Source: Methylococcales bacterium
GTDB taxonomy: Bacteria; Pseudomonadota; Gammaproteobacteria; Methylococcales; Methylomonadaceae
Direction: 5' to 3'
DNA length: 61,071 nt
Assembly: GCA_028707085.1 (NCBI GenBank)
Contig: JAQTUW010000020.1
Location: 1 to 61,071 of the forward strand
In this document: positions 26,080-34,666 of the stretch, in pieces
How positions within the stretch are numbered: position 1 is the first letter of the stretch
Layout: every line of letters starts with the position of its first letter
Program-made: the position numbers and the translations under genes
The notes under the pieces: model-generated
Database searches by the model: none
What the model saw: the letters and a program-made list of their open reading frames with translations, nothing else
Told to the model about the DNA's origin: nothing

Positions 26080-26876
26080 ATAGATGCGAAAAACAAATGA
26101 TAGACCTGCTTAAAGAACTGCGTGACGAGTATGGCGCAGTTTCCGTTAAAGCTGAATTTGAGGCGGAAGGCACCAGAACGGATGAATTGCTAAGACTGAT
26201 TGATCTGGGCCGCAAAGCCGATTTAAAAGTTGCACTCAAAATCGGCGGCTGCGAAGCCGTTAGAGACTTGCTGGAAAGCAAGCAATTCGGTACCGAATAT
26301 ATTATTGCACCGATGGTGGAAACATCCTACGCCCTGAAAAAATTTATAGAAGCCAAAAACAAGGTTTATACCAAAGAACAGCAGGAATATACTGATTTTC
26401 TGTTTAATCTGGAAACCATTACCTCATACAACTCGCTTAATGATCTGGTAAAAGTCGCCAAGTCGGAATGCGGCGTCGAGGGCGTGGTATTCGGCCGCGT
26501 GGATTTTGCAGGCTCAAACGGCATGTCTCGCGCCCAGATAGATAGCCATGACATTACTCAATATATTCTGGAAACCGCACAGATCTGTAAAGACAACCGA
26601 CTTGATCTGGTCGTGGGAGGCGCCGTCGCCATCAGCTCCCTGCCGGAACTGCGCAAAATCAATGAAATACATCTTACCCGCTTTGAAACAAGAAAAGTCA
26701 TTTTTGTTGCCGATGCGCTTGCCAACCCTAAAATCGAAAGGGGTCTGGAACAAACTGTTTTTTTTGAATTGCTATGGTTAAAGAATAAAAGAGATTATTA
26801 CAGCGCCATTGGAAACGAAGATAATGAACGAATTTCCATGCTGGAAAAAAGATGGGAAATGCTACGCGCTTCTTAA
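26076..26876 (+). CDS. HpcH/HpaI-type aldolase/citrate lyase-like enzyme
   Basis: The 266-aa TIM-barrel protein resembles the HpcH/HpaI class II aldolases and citrate lyase beta-type enzymes. Likely metal ligands are Glu113 in FNLETITS and Asp143 in GRVDFAGSNG, spaced as in the family, with a conserved KIGG segment at 55-58. Such enzymes add or remove pyruvate or an acetyl unit at an aldehyde. It starts inside the rfbG stop (ATGA), so it belongs to the sugar operon and not to catabolism. The substrate is unknown; chain extension of a sugar aldehyde or delivery of a keto-acid building block is inference. Base composition becomes AT-rich from here to about 28.7 kb. Confidence 0.75.
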   Translation: MNRCEKQMIDLLKELRDEYGAVSVKAEFEAEGTRTDELLRLIDLGRKADLKVALKIGGCEAVRDLLESKQFGTEYIIAPMVETSYALKKFIEAKNKVYTKEQQEYTDFLFNLETITSYNSLNDLVKVAKSECGVEGVVFGRVDFAGSNGMSRAQIDSHDITQYILETAQICKDNRLDLVVGGAVAISSLPELRKINEIHLTRFETRKVIFVADALANPKIERGLEQTVFFELLWLKNKRDYYSAIGNEDNERISMLEKRWEMLRAS

Positions 26877-26912
26877 TCAATTCAGAGTAATAATTGCCGG
26901 GCCATCTATTAT

Positions 26913-27623
26913 ATGCAAAATAAATTGGTTATTGTGTTTGGCGCAACGGGTGCAATAGGCTCCGCAATTTGCAACTGGTTTGAAACCAATGGCTATAATG
27001 TTATAAGCGTAAGCCGCTCGCCCCTGACAGTTCCCTCCAATCCTAATTTCAGGCATTTAATTTGGGATGGCGACGAATGCATGGATGTATTTTCGGAATT
27101 AAGTAAAGAATCTGTTCAGGCAGCAGTTTGGGCGCAAGGCATGAACTTTAGCGACAATATTAACGACTTCAATTATACTGACCATCAGGCCATGTATAAT
27201 GCTAATGTAACGTATATCTTGCTTAGCCTGCAGGCGTTGATTAGAATGAATTTAATCGCTCCATCGGCCCGCCTGTGTATAATAAGCTCTATCTGGCAAA
27301 ATATTGCAAAACCAAATAAATTGTCATACTGTATAACAAAATCAGCCCTGCAAGGTCTGGTTCAATCACTCGCAGTTGATTTAGGCCGCAATGGATATAT
27401 GATTAATGCGGTACTACCGGGGGCATTGGACACCCCGATGACGCGCGCCAATCTAAGTGAAAGTCAGTTGCATGCGCTTGAAAACATGACCCCACTTGGA
27501 ACACTGCCAACTTTAGCCGATGTATGCAATTTGGCCGGCTTTCTATGCTCTCACGCTAATACGGGTATTACAGGGCAGTTCATTACCGCAGATAGAGGCT
27601 TTACCCATGCAAGAATCATTTAA
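26913..27623 (+). CDS. Short-chain dehydrogenase/reductase of the sugar operon
   Basis: The 236-aa SDR has the NAD(P)-binding GATGAIGSAI motif (residues 10-19), a Ser in the CIISSIW segment, and the catalytic Tyr-x-x-x-Lys in SYCITKSAL near 146-154, followed by NAVLPGALDTPMT. It would reduce a keto group or oxidise a hydroxyl of an intermediate. It overlaps the next gene by 17 bp, so the two are coupled. The specific substrate cannot be read from sequence. Confidence 0.82.
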   Translation: MQNKLVIVFGATGAIGSAICNWFETNGYNVISVSRSPLTVPSNPNFRHLIWDGDECMDVFSELSKESVQAAVWAQGMNFSDNINDFNYTDHQAMYNANVTYILLSLQALIRMNLIAPSARLCIISSIWQNIAKPNKLSYCITKSALQGLVQSLAVDLGRNGYMINAVLPGALDTPMTRANLSESQLHALENMTPLGTLPTLADVCNLAGFLCSHANTGITGQFITADRGFTHARII

Positions 27624-28710
27624 TGTTTCATCGTCAACCGGAAATTACAACGTAATTATTGGAATCAAATTACTAGAGCAAGTAATAGAAAAAAATACTT
27701 CTGCAATTTTTATGGTCGACGAGCGCCTCAAAGACGTGCTTCCTGATTCGGTCACCAGACTAATTTTGATAAAGGCGGATGAGACTAGCAAGTCTCTCGA
27801 ATGCATGCCTCATATCATTCAGGAAATGACCCGGCATGGCACGAATCGTACCAGTCATCTGGTAGCAATCGGCGGCGGAGTTGTTCAGGATATTGCGACC
27901 TTTGCAGCTTCAGTCTTCATGAGAGGCATAAAATGGACATATATGCCGACAACCATGTTAGGTATGGTCGATTCATGTATAGGCGGCAAATCTTCAATTA
28001 ATAATTTAGGCCATAAAAACCTGGTTGGAAACTTTTATCCTCCAGTAGAGATAATAATTGACATCAATTTCATACAAACCCTTAATGAAGAGCAATTTAT
28101 AGGCGGACTATTAGAAGCGGCAAAAATATGCTATGCCCACAGTGATCAGGAATTCATTCATTACCTTAATGAAAATCCAATGTTCCCCATGGATGCGCAT
28201 AATGCCAAAAAATTAATTATTCGTACATTAAAAAATAAAAAATGGTTTATTGAAATGGATGAATTCGATCAAAAGGAAAGATTGCTATTAAATTTTGGGC
28301 ATACATTCGGACACGCTATTGAGGCCGGCACCGATTTCGGCATAACGCATGGAATTGCTGTAGGAATAGGTATGATAGTCGCGGCGGAATATTCAAGATC
28401 CTCAAACTATCTGACTGCTGATGGAGTCAGTTCCTGTAATACATTAATACAACATATCCAATTATTATTTGGCGACAACCTGATGAAAGTTATACCAAAA
28501 CCGCCAGCAATCAATTTAGCGCGGGTATTGGAAAAGTTTGAAACCGACAAGAAACATAGAACTGATAGCTACCGAGTAGTCCTGCCTACCGGAGAAGGGC
28601 GATTAACTCTGGTGACTGAAGAAAAAAATGACCATATCAGAAACAGAATTAACACCGCATATCAATCGGCTCTAGATATAATGGGCTATCCAAATTTTAA
28701 TCCGGGCTAA
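27607..28710 (+). CDS. 3-dehydroquinate synthase-family cyclase (sugar phosphate cyclase superfamily)
   Basis: The 367-aa protein has the NAD-binding GGGVVQD motif (89-95), PTTMLGMVDSCIGGKSS with Lys128, HKNLVGNFYPP with Lys137 and Asn138, Glu170 and Lys173 in LLEAAKI, and the zinc-binding His232 and His248 in FGHTFGHAIE and THGIAVG. All catalytic positions of dehydroquinate synthase are thus present. It differs from housekeeping AroB by GGGVVQD instead of GGGVxGD and by the HKNLVG motif, features seen in the wider sugar-phosphate-cyclase superfamily. These enzymes close a carbocycle on a ketose phosphate. Sitting in a CDP-sugar operon and overlapping the SDR gene, it probably makes a carbocyclic sugar part. 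The start at 27607 avoids a deep overlap with the SDR. Confidence 0.8.
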   Translation: MQESFNVSSSTGNYNVIIGIKLLEQVIEKNTSAIFMVDERLKDVLPDSVTRLILIKADETSKSLECMPHIIQEMTRHGTNRTSHLVAIGGGVVQDIATFAASVFMRGIKWTYMPTTMLGMVDSCIGGKSSINNLGHKNLVGNFYPPVEIIIDINFIQTLNEEQFIGGLLEAAKICYAHSDQEFIHYLNENPMFPMDAHNAKKLIIRTLKNKKWFIEMDEFDQKERLLLNFGHTFGHAIEAGTDFGITHGIAVGIGMIVAAEYSRSSNYLTADGVSSCNTLIQHIQLLFGDNLMKVIPKPPAINLARVLEKFETDKKHRTDSYRVVLPTGEGRLTLVTEEKNDHIRNRINTAYQSALDIMGYPNFNPG

Positions 28711-28714
28711 TTTT

Positions 28715-29770
28715 ATGACAAATCAAAATGATTCCTGGAAACTCGACCATGATCTTGAATATATTTTCACTGCCTCAGAAAATATATTCAAAAACCTGAA
28801 GGGCGCACGTATTTTTCTGACCGGCGGCACCGGATTTATAGGCTGCTGGCTACTGGAAAGCCTGCGCTACGCCGAATCAAAGTTACAGGCAGACATTCAG
28901 GTCACTGTCCTGACCCGCAATTACCAGGCATTTCTGTTAAAAGCCCCTCATTTGGCGCAGTCGCCCAACTTTAAATTCATTGAAGGCCATGTCGCCGATT
29001 TCGAATTTCCGGACGGGGCATTCAGTCACATCATCCACGCTGCTACAGACGCCAGCGCCATGCTGAACGAAAACAACCCGATCAAAATGTTTGATACGGT
29101 TGTAAATGGAACGCATCATGTTCTTGATTTTGCCGCAGAAAAAAAACCTGAAAGAATTTTATTTCTTAGTTCGGGGGCTGTCTATGGGCAGCAGCCATAC
29201 GATGTTGAGCATGTTAAGGAAGACTGGCGCGGCGCGCCTGACTGCCTGGATCCCAAAGCCGCTTACGCAGAAGGAAAAAGAGCGGCGGAAATGCTGTGCT
29301 CTATTTACGGCAAACAATATGGTTTGCATATCTCCACTGCCCGAATTTTTGCGCTACTAGGCCCTTATCTGTCGCTTGACATCCATTTTGCAGCGGGTAA
29401 TTTTATCCGGGACGCCATGCAGGGCAAAACTGTTGAGGTGAACGGCAATGGCCTCCCCTGCCGATCCTACCTCTATGCGGCCGATCTCGTGGTATGGCTG
29501 TGGCATATCCTGCAACGCGGTGAACGAAACAAAGCTTATAACGTAGGGTCGGATGAGTCGATATCAATCAGGGATTTGGCCGCATTGACAGCCAGAGTTT
29601 TGGCGTCAGGCGAATACCGGGTTTTAGGCGCCAACGACGGCGGATGGAATTTGGGGCGGTATGTGCCGGATACCGGTCTGATTGGCCGCGAACTTGGCTT
29701 AAAGAAAACAGTATCACTAGAAGAATCCATTCGTAGAACAGCGCTCTGGCACGGATGGAAAGGAAAATAA
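28715..29770 (+). CDS. NAD-dependent epimerase/dehydratase
   Basis: The 351-aa extended SDR has the NAD-binding LTGGTGFIGCW motif (about residues 35-45), a Ser in LFLSSGAVYG and the catalytic Tyr-x-x-x-Lys in AYAEGKR near 187-193. About 30 extra residues precede the nucleotide-binding motif. It belongs to the nucleotide-sugar epimerase/reductase group and would modify a keto or hydroxyl group of the branched sugar; in yersiniose synthesis a reductase of this type (YerF) acts after YerE. It ends one base before the next ATG. Confidence 0.85.
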   Translation: MTNQNDSWKLDHDLEYIFTASENIFKNLKGARIFLTGGTGFIGCWLLESLRYAESKLQADIQVTVLTRNYQAFLLKAPHLAQSPNFKFIEGHVADFEFPDGAFSHIIHAATDASAMLNENNPIKMFDTVVNGTHHVLDFAAEKKPERILFLSSGAVYGQQPYDVEHVKEDWRGAPDCLDPKAAYAEGKRAAEMLCSIYGKQYGLHISTARIFALLGPYLSLDIHFAAGNFIRDAMQGKTVEVNGNGLPCRSYLYAADLVVWLWHILQRGERNKAYNVGSDESISIRDLAALTARVLASGEYRVLGANDGGWNLGRYVPDTGLIGRELGLKKTVSLEESIRRTALWHGWKGK

Positions 29771-29771
29771 A

Positions 29772-31580
29772 ATGAAATTATCAGATTATCTGGCGGAAAA
29801 AGTCGTCGAACACGGCATTAAACACGTTTTTATGGTTACCGGCGGCGGCTCGATGCACATCAATCATTCGCTAGGCACGCATAAGGATGTGGAATGCATC
29901 TTCAATCATCATGAGCAGGCTTGTGCGATAGGCGCGGAAGCTTACTACCGACTCACCAATCGCTTGCCGCTGGTGAATGTGACCTCCGGCCCCGGCGGCA
30001 CCAACGCCATCACCGGCGTTTACGGCGCGTATGTCGATTCCATTGGCATGCTGGTCATATCCGGTCAGGTAAAATGGGAAACCACTGTACGCAGTACGGG
30101 TCTGCCGCTACGTCAATATGGCGATCAGGAACTGGATATAGAAGAACTGGTAAGACCAATCACCAAATATGCCGTAATGGTGACTGAACCTGAATCAATA
30201 AGATACCATCTGGAAAAAGCCATGTATCTTGCCACTTCAGGCCGTCCGGGGCCGGTCTGGCTGGACATACCGTTGAACGTGCAGGCTGCGAAAATAAATC
30301 CTGGAAAATTGAAAGGTTTTGATCCCGCCGAGCTGGATGAACCCTGGAAAAAAACCGATCTGACAGCAGCCAGCAAGACAATACTGGAAAAAATTGCCGG
30401 GGCCAAACGCCCAGTGGTATTTGCCGGCGGCGGCGTACGGCTAAGCGGCCAGCATGCCAAATTTATCGAACTGGTCGATAAACTGGGCGTGCCGGTTGTC
30501 ACCGGCTGGAATGCACACGACGCCATATGGAACAGTCATCCGAATTATGTAGGCAGACCAGGTTCAATTGGCGATAGATCCGGCAATTTTGCAGTACAAA
30601 ATGCCGATCTTTTATTAATTTTAGGCAGCAGGCTAAACATTAGGCAGGTCAGCTATAATTGGAAATCGTTTGCCCGCGAAGCTTACAAAATCTGGGTCGA
30701 TATCGATGAGACCGAACTGCAAAAGCCATCCGTGAAAGCAGATCTGCCTATCGTTGCAAGTTTGACGGATTTATTACCGGCTTTAGTGGAGCAGCCTTAT
30801 GCAGGAGCCAACCCGATACACAGGGAATGGCTGGCCTGGTGCAAGGAAAGATTGACGCGATACCCCACTGTTTTGCCTGAATACTGGCAGAATGAGAAGG
30901 TCAATCCCTATTGCTTCATGCAGGCATTGTTTGAACAATTACCGGCAGGTCAAAATATCGTTACCGGAAACGGCAGCGCATGCGTCATTAGCTTTCAGAC
31001 CGCCGAACTTAAACCGGAACAACGCTTATGGACAAATTCAGGCAGCGCAACCATGGGATATGATATTCCGGCTGCCATCGGCGCATGCATGGCCGTTGAA
31101 AGACAGCCTATCGTCTGCCTGGCAGGCGACGGTAGCATCATGATGAATTTGCAGGAATTGCAAACTATCGTCGGGGCGCAACTGCCAGTTAAAATATTCA
31201 TACTCAACAACAGCGGCTATGTTTCCATCTTTCAAACCCACCGTAATTTCTTTAACGGTGTCGAGGTTGGAGGCGGCCCCAAAAGCGGCGTTACATTTCC
31301 GGATTTCGAGCGTTTAAGCCATGGTTTCAATATTCCGTATTTCAAATGCGCCAATCATGAAGAAATGTCCGCTAAAATACAGGAAACACTGGATACCACA
31401 GGCCCGGTAATTTGTGAAGTGATGTTAGATGAAAATCAGACATTTCAACCAAAATTAAGCTCAAAACAATTAAGTGATGGCCGTATTATTTCACCTGCTC
31501 TTGAAGATTTATCACCATTTTTATCGCGTGATGAATTACGGGAAAACATGATCATTAACTTAATTGAAGAAGAAAACTGA
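29772..31580 (+). CDS. Thiamine-diphosphate-dependent enzyme, acetolactate synthase/YerE-like
   Basis: The 602-aa protein has the three-domain layout of acetolactate synthases: an N-terminal Pyr domain with the catalytic Glu48 in FNHHEQAC, a central domain (about 200-340) with GGGVRLSG, and a C-terminal PP domain with the ThDP-binding GDGSIMMN...ILNN motif (about 451-477). A C-terminal extension of about 40 residues (SKQLSDGRIISPALEDLSPF...) is typical of the polysaccharide-locus subgroup. In Yersinia, YerE uses pyruvate and ThDP to add a two-carbon unit at C4 of CDP-3,6-dideoxy-4-keto-glucose. The position directly before rfbH supports the same type of reaction; it is an inference. Confidence 0.85.
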   Translation: MKLSDYLAEKVVEHGIKHVFMVTGGGSMHINHSLGTHKDVECIFNHHEQACAIGAEAYYRLTNRLPLVNVTSGPGGTNAITGVYGAYVDSIGMLVISGQVKWETTVRSTGLPLRQYGDQELDIEELVRPITKYAVMVTEPESIRYHLEKAMYLATSGRPGPVWLDIPLNVQAAKINPGKLKGFDPAELDEPWKKTDLTAASKTILEKIAGAKRPVVFAGGGVRLSGQHAKFIELVDKLGVPVVTGWNAHDAIWNSHPNYVGRPGSIGDRSGNFAVQNADLLLILGSRLNIRQVSYNWKSFAREAYKIWVDIDETELQKPSVKADLPIVASLTDLLPALVEQPYAGANPIHREWLAWCKERLTRYPTVLPEYWQNEKVNPYCFMQALFEQLPAGQNIVTGNGSACVISFQTAELKPEQRLWTNSGSATMGYDIPAAIGACMAVERQPIVCLAGDGSIMMNLQELQTIVGAQLPVKIFILNNSGYVSIFQTHRNFFNGVEVGGGPKSGVTFPDFERLSHGFNIPYFKCANHEEMSAKIQETLDTTGPVICEVMLDENQTFQPKLSSKQLSDGRIISPALEDLSPFLSRDELRENMIINLIEEEN

Positions 31581-31627
31581 TTGATAAACAAAAACACATA
31601 ACATCACATTAAAAACCTTATCCAACA

Positions 31628-32947
31628 ATGAACACACCAGAGAATGCATTAAAAGAGCAGATTAACGACCTTGTATATCAATATGCTGCGGAACGTTATA
31701 AGGAAAAAGTTTTTATACCAGGAGAAACCGTCATCCCGCCGTCAGGCAAGATTATAGGCGGCAAAGAATTGAGTTATATGGTTGAAGCCTCTCTGGATGG
31801 CTGGTTGACTACCGGCCGATTTAATGAGCAGTTTGAGAGAAATTTGGCGGCATTCATAGGCGTAAGCAGTGCATTGACCGTCAATTCCGGCTCATCCGCA
31901 AATCTATTGGCTTTTGCCTGCCTGACATCGGAAAAACTCGGCGAGCGCGCCTTAAAAAAAGGTAATGAGGTCATCACCGTTGCCGCCGGCTTTCCGACGA
32001 CCGTCAACCCGATCTTATTGTATGATCTGGTGCCGGTTTTTGTAGATGTGGAAATTCCTACCTATAATATTGACGCCAGTAAAATTGAAGCGGCCATTAC
32101 CCCTAACACCAAGGCGATCATGATTGCCCACACACTGGGCAATCCGTTCGACATCGATAAAGTGGCCGCTCTGGCGGAAAAATACAATTTATGGTTGATA
32201 GAAGATTGCTGCGATGCGTTGGGCAGCACTTATAATGGACGTAATGTGGGTACCTTCGGTGATATAGGTACTTTAAGTTTTTATCCCGCTCACCACATTA
32301 CCATGGGTGAAGGCGGCGCAGTATTTACCAATAGCCGCCGCCTGAAAACCATCGTCGAATCTTTCCGTGACTGGGGCCGCGATTGTTATTGCGACCCAGG
32401 CGTCGATAATACCTGCAAAAAAAGATTCTCCTGGCAATTAGGCGGATTACCGGCCGGTTATGACCATAAATACACCTACTCGCATCTGGGTTATAACCTG
32501 AAAATTACCGATATGCAGGCCGCATGCGGTCTGGCGCAACTGGAACGTGCGCCGGAGTTGATCGAAATCAGAAAACGCAATTTCAAGTTTCTTAAGGAAA
32601 GACTATCCACCTGCCAGGACTTCCTGATTTTACCGGAAGCAACCAAAGGTTCGGATCCGTCCTGGTTTGGTTTCCCGATTACCCTGAAAAGCGACAATGG
32701 ATTTGAACGTGTCGAATTATTGAAATATCTGGACAGCCATAAAATTGGCTCGCGCCTGTTATTTGCCGGCAATTTGACACGTCAGCCTTACATGAAAGGC
32801 CGCCATTATAGAATTGCCGATAATCTGGATGTAACCGATATTGTCATGCAGCACACCTTCTGGATTGGAATTTATCCTGCTTTAAGTTTTGAAATGCTGG
32901 ACTATGTAGCATTAAAAATCGAACAGTTTTTTAACATCAAAAAATAA
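31628..32947 (+). CDS. rfbH: CDP-6-deoxy-4-keto-glucose 3-dehydrase (RfbH/E1)
   Basis: The 439-aa DegT/DnrJ-fold enzyme uses PMP and a [2Fe-2S] cluster to remove the 3-OH of CDP-4-keto-6-deoxyglucose. The normal PLP-binding lysine is replaced by His222 in [14 protein letters not shown], as in E1/ColD dehydrases. The cluster ligands match the E1 pattern exactly: Cys195, 57 residues, Cys253, one residue, Cys255, seven residues, Cys263. This makes the 3-deoxygenation call strong. The NADH-dependent reductase partner (E3/AscD-like) is not in the window. It is 47 bp downstream of the ThDP enzyme. Confidence 0.95.
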   Translation: MNTPENALKEQINDLVYQYAAERYKEKVFIPGETVIPPSGKIIGGKELSYMVEASLDGWLTTGRFNEQFERNLAAFIGVSSALTVNSGSSANLLAFACLTSEKLGERALKKGNEVITVAAGFPTTVNPILLYDLVPVFVDVEIPTYNIDASKIEAAITPNTKAIMIAHTLGNPFDIDKVAALAEKYNLWLIEDCCDALGSTYNGRNVGTFGDIGTLSFYPAHHITMGEGGAVFTNSRRLKTIVESFRDWGRDCYCDPGVDNTCKKRFSWQLGGLPAGYDHKYTYSHLGYNLKITDMQAACGLAQLERAPELIEIRKRNFKFLKERLSTCQDFLILPEATKGSDPSWFGFPITLKSDNGFERVELLKYLDSHKIGSRLLFAGNLTRQPYMKGRHYRIADNLDVTDIVMQHTFWIGIYPALSFEMLDYVALKIEQFFNIKK

Positions 32948-33000
32948 TATTTAATATTTGCATCATATATAAAAAATTGTGATTAGCCAACCAAGGCGAT

Positions 33001-33525
33001 GTGAATAAAATTACTTCAATTATAAAAAGCGCCTGGAATAACCAAAAACTCAGGTATTTATTGGTAGGCGGTTACAATACGGCCTTTGGATATGGAGTAT
33101 TTGCTCTATTATGGTGGTTTTTAAATAATAAGTTTCATTATATTGTTTTACTGCTCATCAGCCACTTTTTATCCGTCATCAATGCTTACCTGGGTTACAG
33201 GCTGGTTGTTTTTCGTGCAAAAGGCGCATGGTTGTACGAGTTTTTTAAATTCAATCTGGTCTATCTGGGCAGCTTTGGAATAAACCTGGTTTCGCTACCG
33301 ATACTGATTGAAGAATTTAAAGTACACCCGCTTATTGCGCAGGCAATAATCATTGCAACTACAGTCATATTAAGCTATGTTTTGCATAGCAGAGTTACCT
33401 TTAAAAAACGAAAAGATAGTCAGCAGCCAGAAAAAACCGACAGCTCTCCGTTGACGAAAACAACGAAGCCAGCCAAGCCAGCCAACAAACGGAAAAGACG
33501 CAAAAGGCGCAAAAACAAAAGATGA
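33001..33525 (+). CDS. GtrA-family membrane protein with basic tail
   Basis: The 174-aa protein starts at a GTG and has four transmembrane segments with the GtrA signature (LRYLLVGGYNTAFGYGVF; GYRLVVFR). GtrA proteins are thought to flip a polyprenyl-phosphate-linked monosaccharide across the inner membrane. The last 40 residues are an unusual hydrophilic tail ending in a run of Lys and Arg (KRKRRKRRKNKR), not seen in standard GtrA. Its stop overlaps the GtrB-like start by four bases, so the two act together. Confidence 0.88.
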   Translation: MNKITSIIKSAWNNQKLRYLLVGGYNTAFGYGVFALLWWFLNNKFHYIVLLLISHFLSVINAYLGYRLVVFRAKGAWLYEFFKFNLVYLGSFGINLVSLPILIEEFKVHPLIAQAIIIATTVILSYVLHSRVTFKKRKDSQQPEKTDSSPLTKTTKPAKPANKRKRRKRRKNKR

Positions 33526-34466
33526 CTACACGACCCTTATTAAGCATTGTAACGCCCTGTTATAATGAGGAAGAAAATGTTGACGAACTTTATAACCGTC
33601 TAAAAGCCGTCACAGCCTCATTTCCGAACTACAGGTTCGAGATTATTTTTATCGACAACCATTCTACGGATAATACTGTCGCAAAATTAAAAGCACTGGC
33701 GACCAAAGATCCTGCCGTCAAAATAATCGTCAATGTCAGAAATTTTGGACACATCCGCTCGCCCTATTACGGCATCTTGCAGTCCCGGGGTCTCGCCACC
33801 ATTTATCTGGCTTCCGATCTGCAGGATCCGCCCGAATTGATTCCAGAGTTTATCCGCAACTGGGAGCAAGGCTATAAAATTGTCATGGCGACCAAACCCC
33901 TGAGCCAGGGCCCGGCCCTGATGCATAGCCTCAGAAAGCTGTATTACAGATTTTTGGATAGCATTTCCGATATCACAATTATAAAGGATTCGACCGGCTT
34001 TGGTTTATATGACAAGGAAGTCCTCGATCATTTGCGTAAAATCGACGATCCCTATCCGTTCCTGCGCGGCTTGATTTGCGAATTAGGCTTTGAAATTAAG
34101 ACTATTCCTTTTGAACAGCCAAGACGGTTACGCGGTTTTTCAAAAAACAATTTTTACACGCTGTATGACATCGCCATGCTCGGCATCGTCAGCCACACTA
34201 AAGTGCCCATCCGCATTATGGCCATCAGCGGCTTTATCATGGGATTTTGCAGCTTTATAGCAGCCTTTATGTTTCTGATTCTGAAGCTTATTTTTTGGGA
34301 TTCCTATCCCATGGGCATGGCGCCGATTTTGATCGGCCTGTTTTTCATTTTTGGCATACTATCCATGTTTATCGGCATCATAGGCGAATATATCGGCGTC
34401 ATCCATACCTACGTTCAACGCCGCCCTATCGTGGTAGAAAAGGAACGCATCGGTTTTGATGATTAA
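33522..34466 (+). CDS. GtrB-like polyprenyl-phosphate glycosyltransferase (GT2)
   Basis: The 314-aa protein has a GT2 catalytic domain (LSIVTPCYNEEENVDELY at the N-terminus, the DNHSTDNT segment, LASDLQDPPELI near 90 with the metal-binding Asp) and two C-terminal transmembrane helices (about 232-300). It matches the DPM1/GtrB group that transfers one sugar from a nucleotide to undecaprenyl phosphate. It is coupled to gtrA. The donor may be the CDP-sugar made by the operon upstream, which would be unusual since known GtrB enzymes use UDP- or GDP-sugars; that is inference. Confidence 0.88.
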   Translation: MTTRPLLSIVTPCYNEEENVDELYNRLKAVTASFPNYRFEIIFIDNHSTDNTVAKLKALATKDPAVKIIVNVRNFGHIRSPYYGILQSRGLATIYLASDLQDPPELIPEFIRNWEQGYKIVMATKPLSQGPALMHSLRKLYYRFLDSISDITIIKDSTGFGLYDKEVLDHLRKIDDPYPFLRGLICELGFEIKTIPFEQPRRLRGFSKNNFYTLYDIAMLGIVSHTKVPIRIMAISGFIMGFCSFIAAFMFLILKLIFWDSYPMGMAPILIGLFFIFGILSMFIGIIGEYIGVIHTYVQRRPIVVEKERIGFDD

Positions 34467-34485
34467 TGTGACAACAACGAAGGAA

Positions 34486-34620
34486 CTCGAAAAAACCTAG
34501 CTTTGATGCTTCGGCAGGGCTCTCATGACTGAAGCCGAAAGACTCAGCAAAAAACGATAGATCATTGATTAAAAAGGCGTCAGTTCGTTCTGAACCTGTC
34601 GAAGCGCGGTTTTTCGAGCT
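34486..34620. repeat. Inverted pair of REP-like sequences
   Basis: The left arm (about 34483-34530) contains CTCGAAAAAACC and GCTTCGGCAGG; the right arm (about 34582-34620) contains CCTGTCGAAGC and GGTTTTTCGAG in the reverse order, so the two form an imperfect long palindrome. The right arm reads TTCGTTCTGAACCTGTCGAA, a typical REP-like sequence in many proteobacterial genomes, which gives a false in-frame peptide (RSEPVEARFF) upstream of the next gene. It probably folds into a hairpin in the transcript between gtrB and the GT-C gene. Confidence 0.65.
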
Positions 34621-34666
34621 TTCCGCCAAGTCCTTCATCCCTGTAATTGCATTCATGGAGTGCAAG

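Noticed and set aside
27607-28710. Calling the cyclase the housekeeping aroB
   Set aside because: It lacks the usual aroK-aroB context, has GGGVVQD and HKNLVG sequences and is overlapped with sugar-operon genes; the shikimate role remains possible only if no other aroB exists.
34565-34666. N-terminal extension of the GT-C protein from a TTG at 34565
   Set aside because: The translated peptide (RSEPVEARFFE) is the usual false translation of a REP-like repeat; the ATG at 34667 has a ribosome-binding site.
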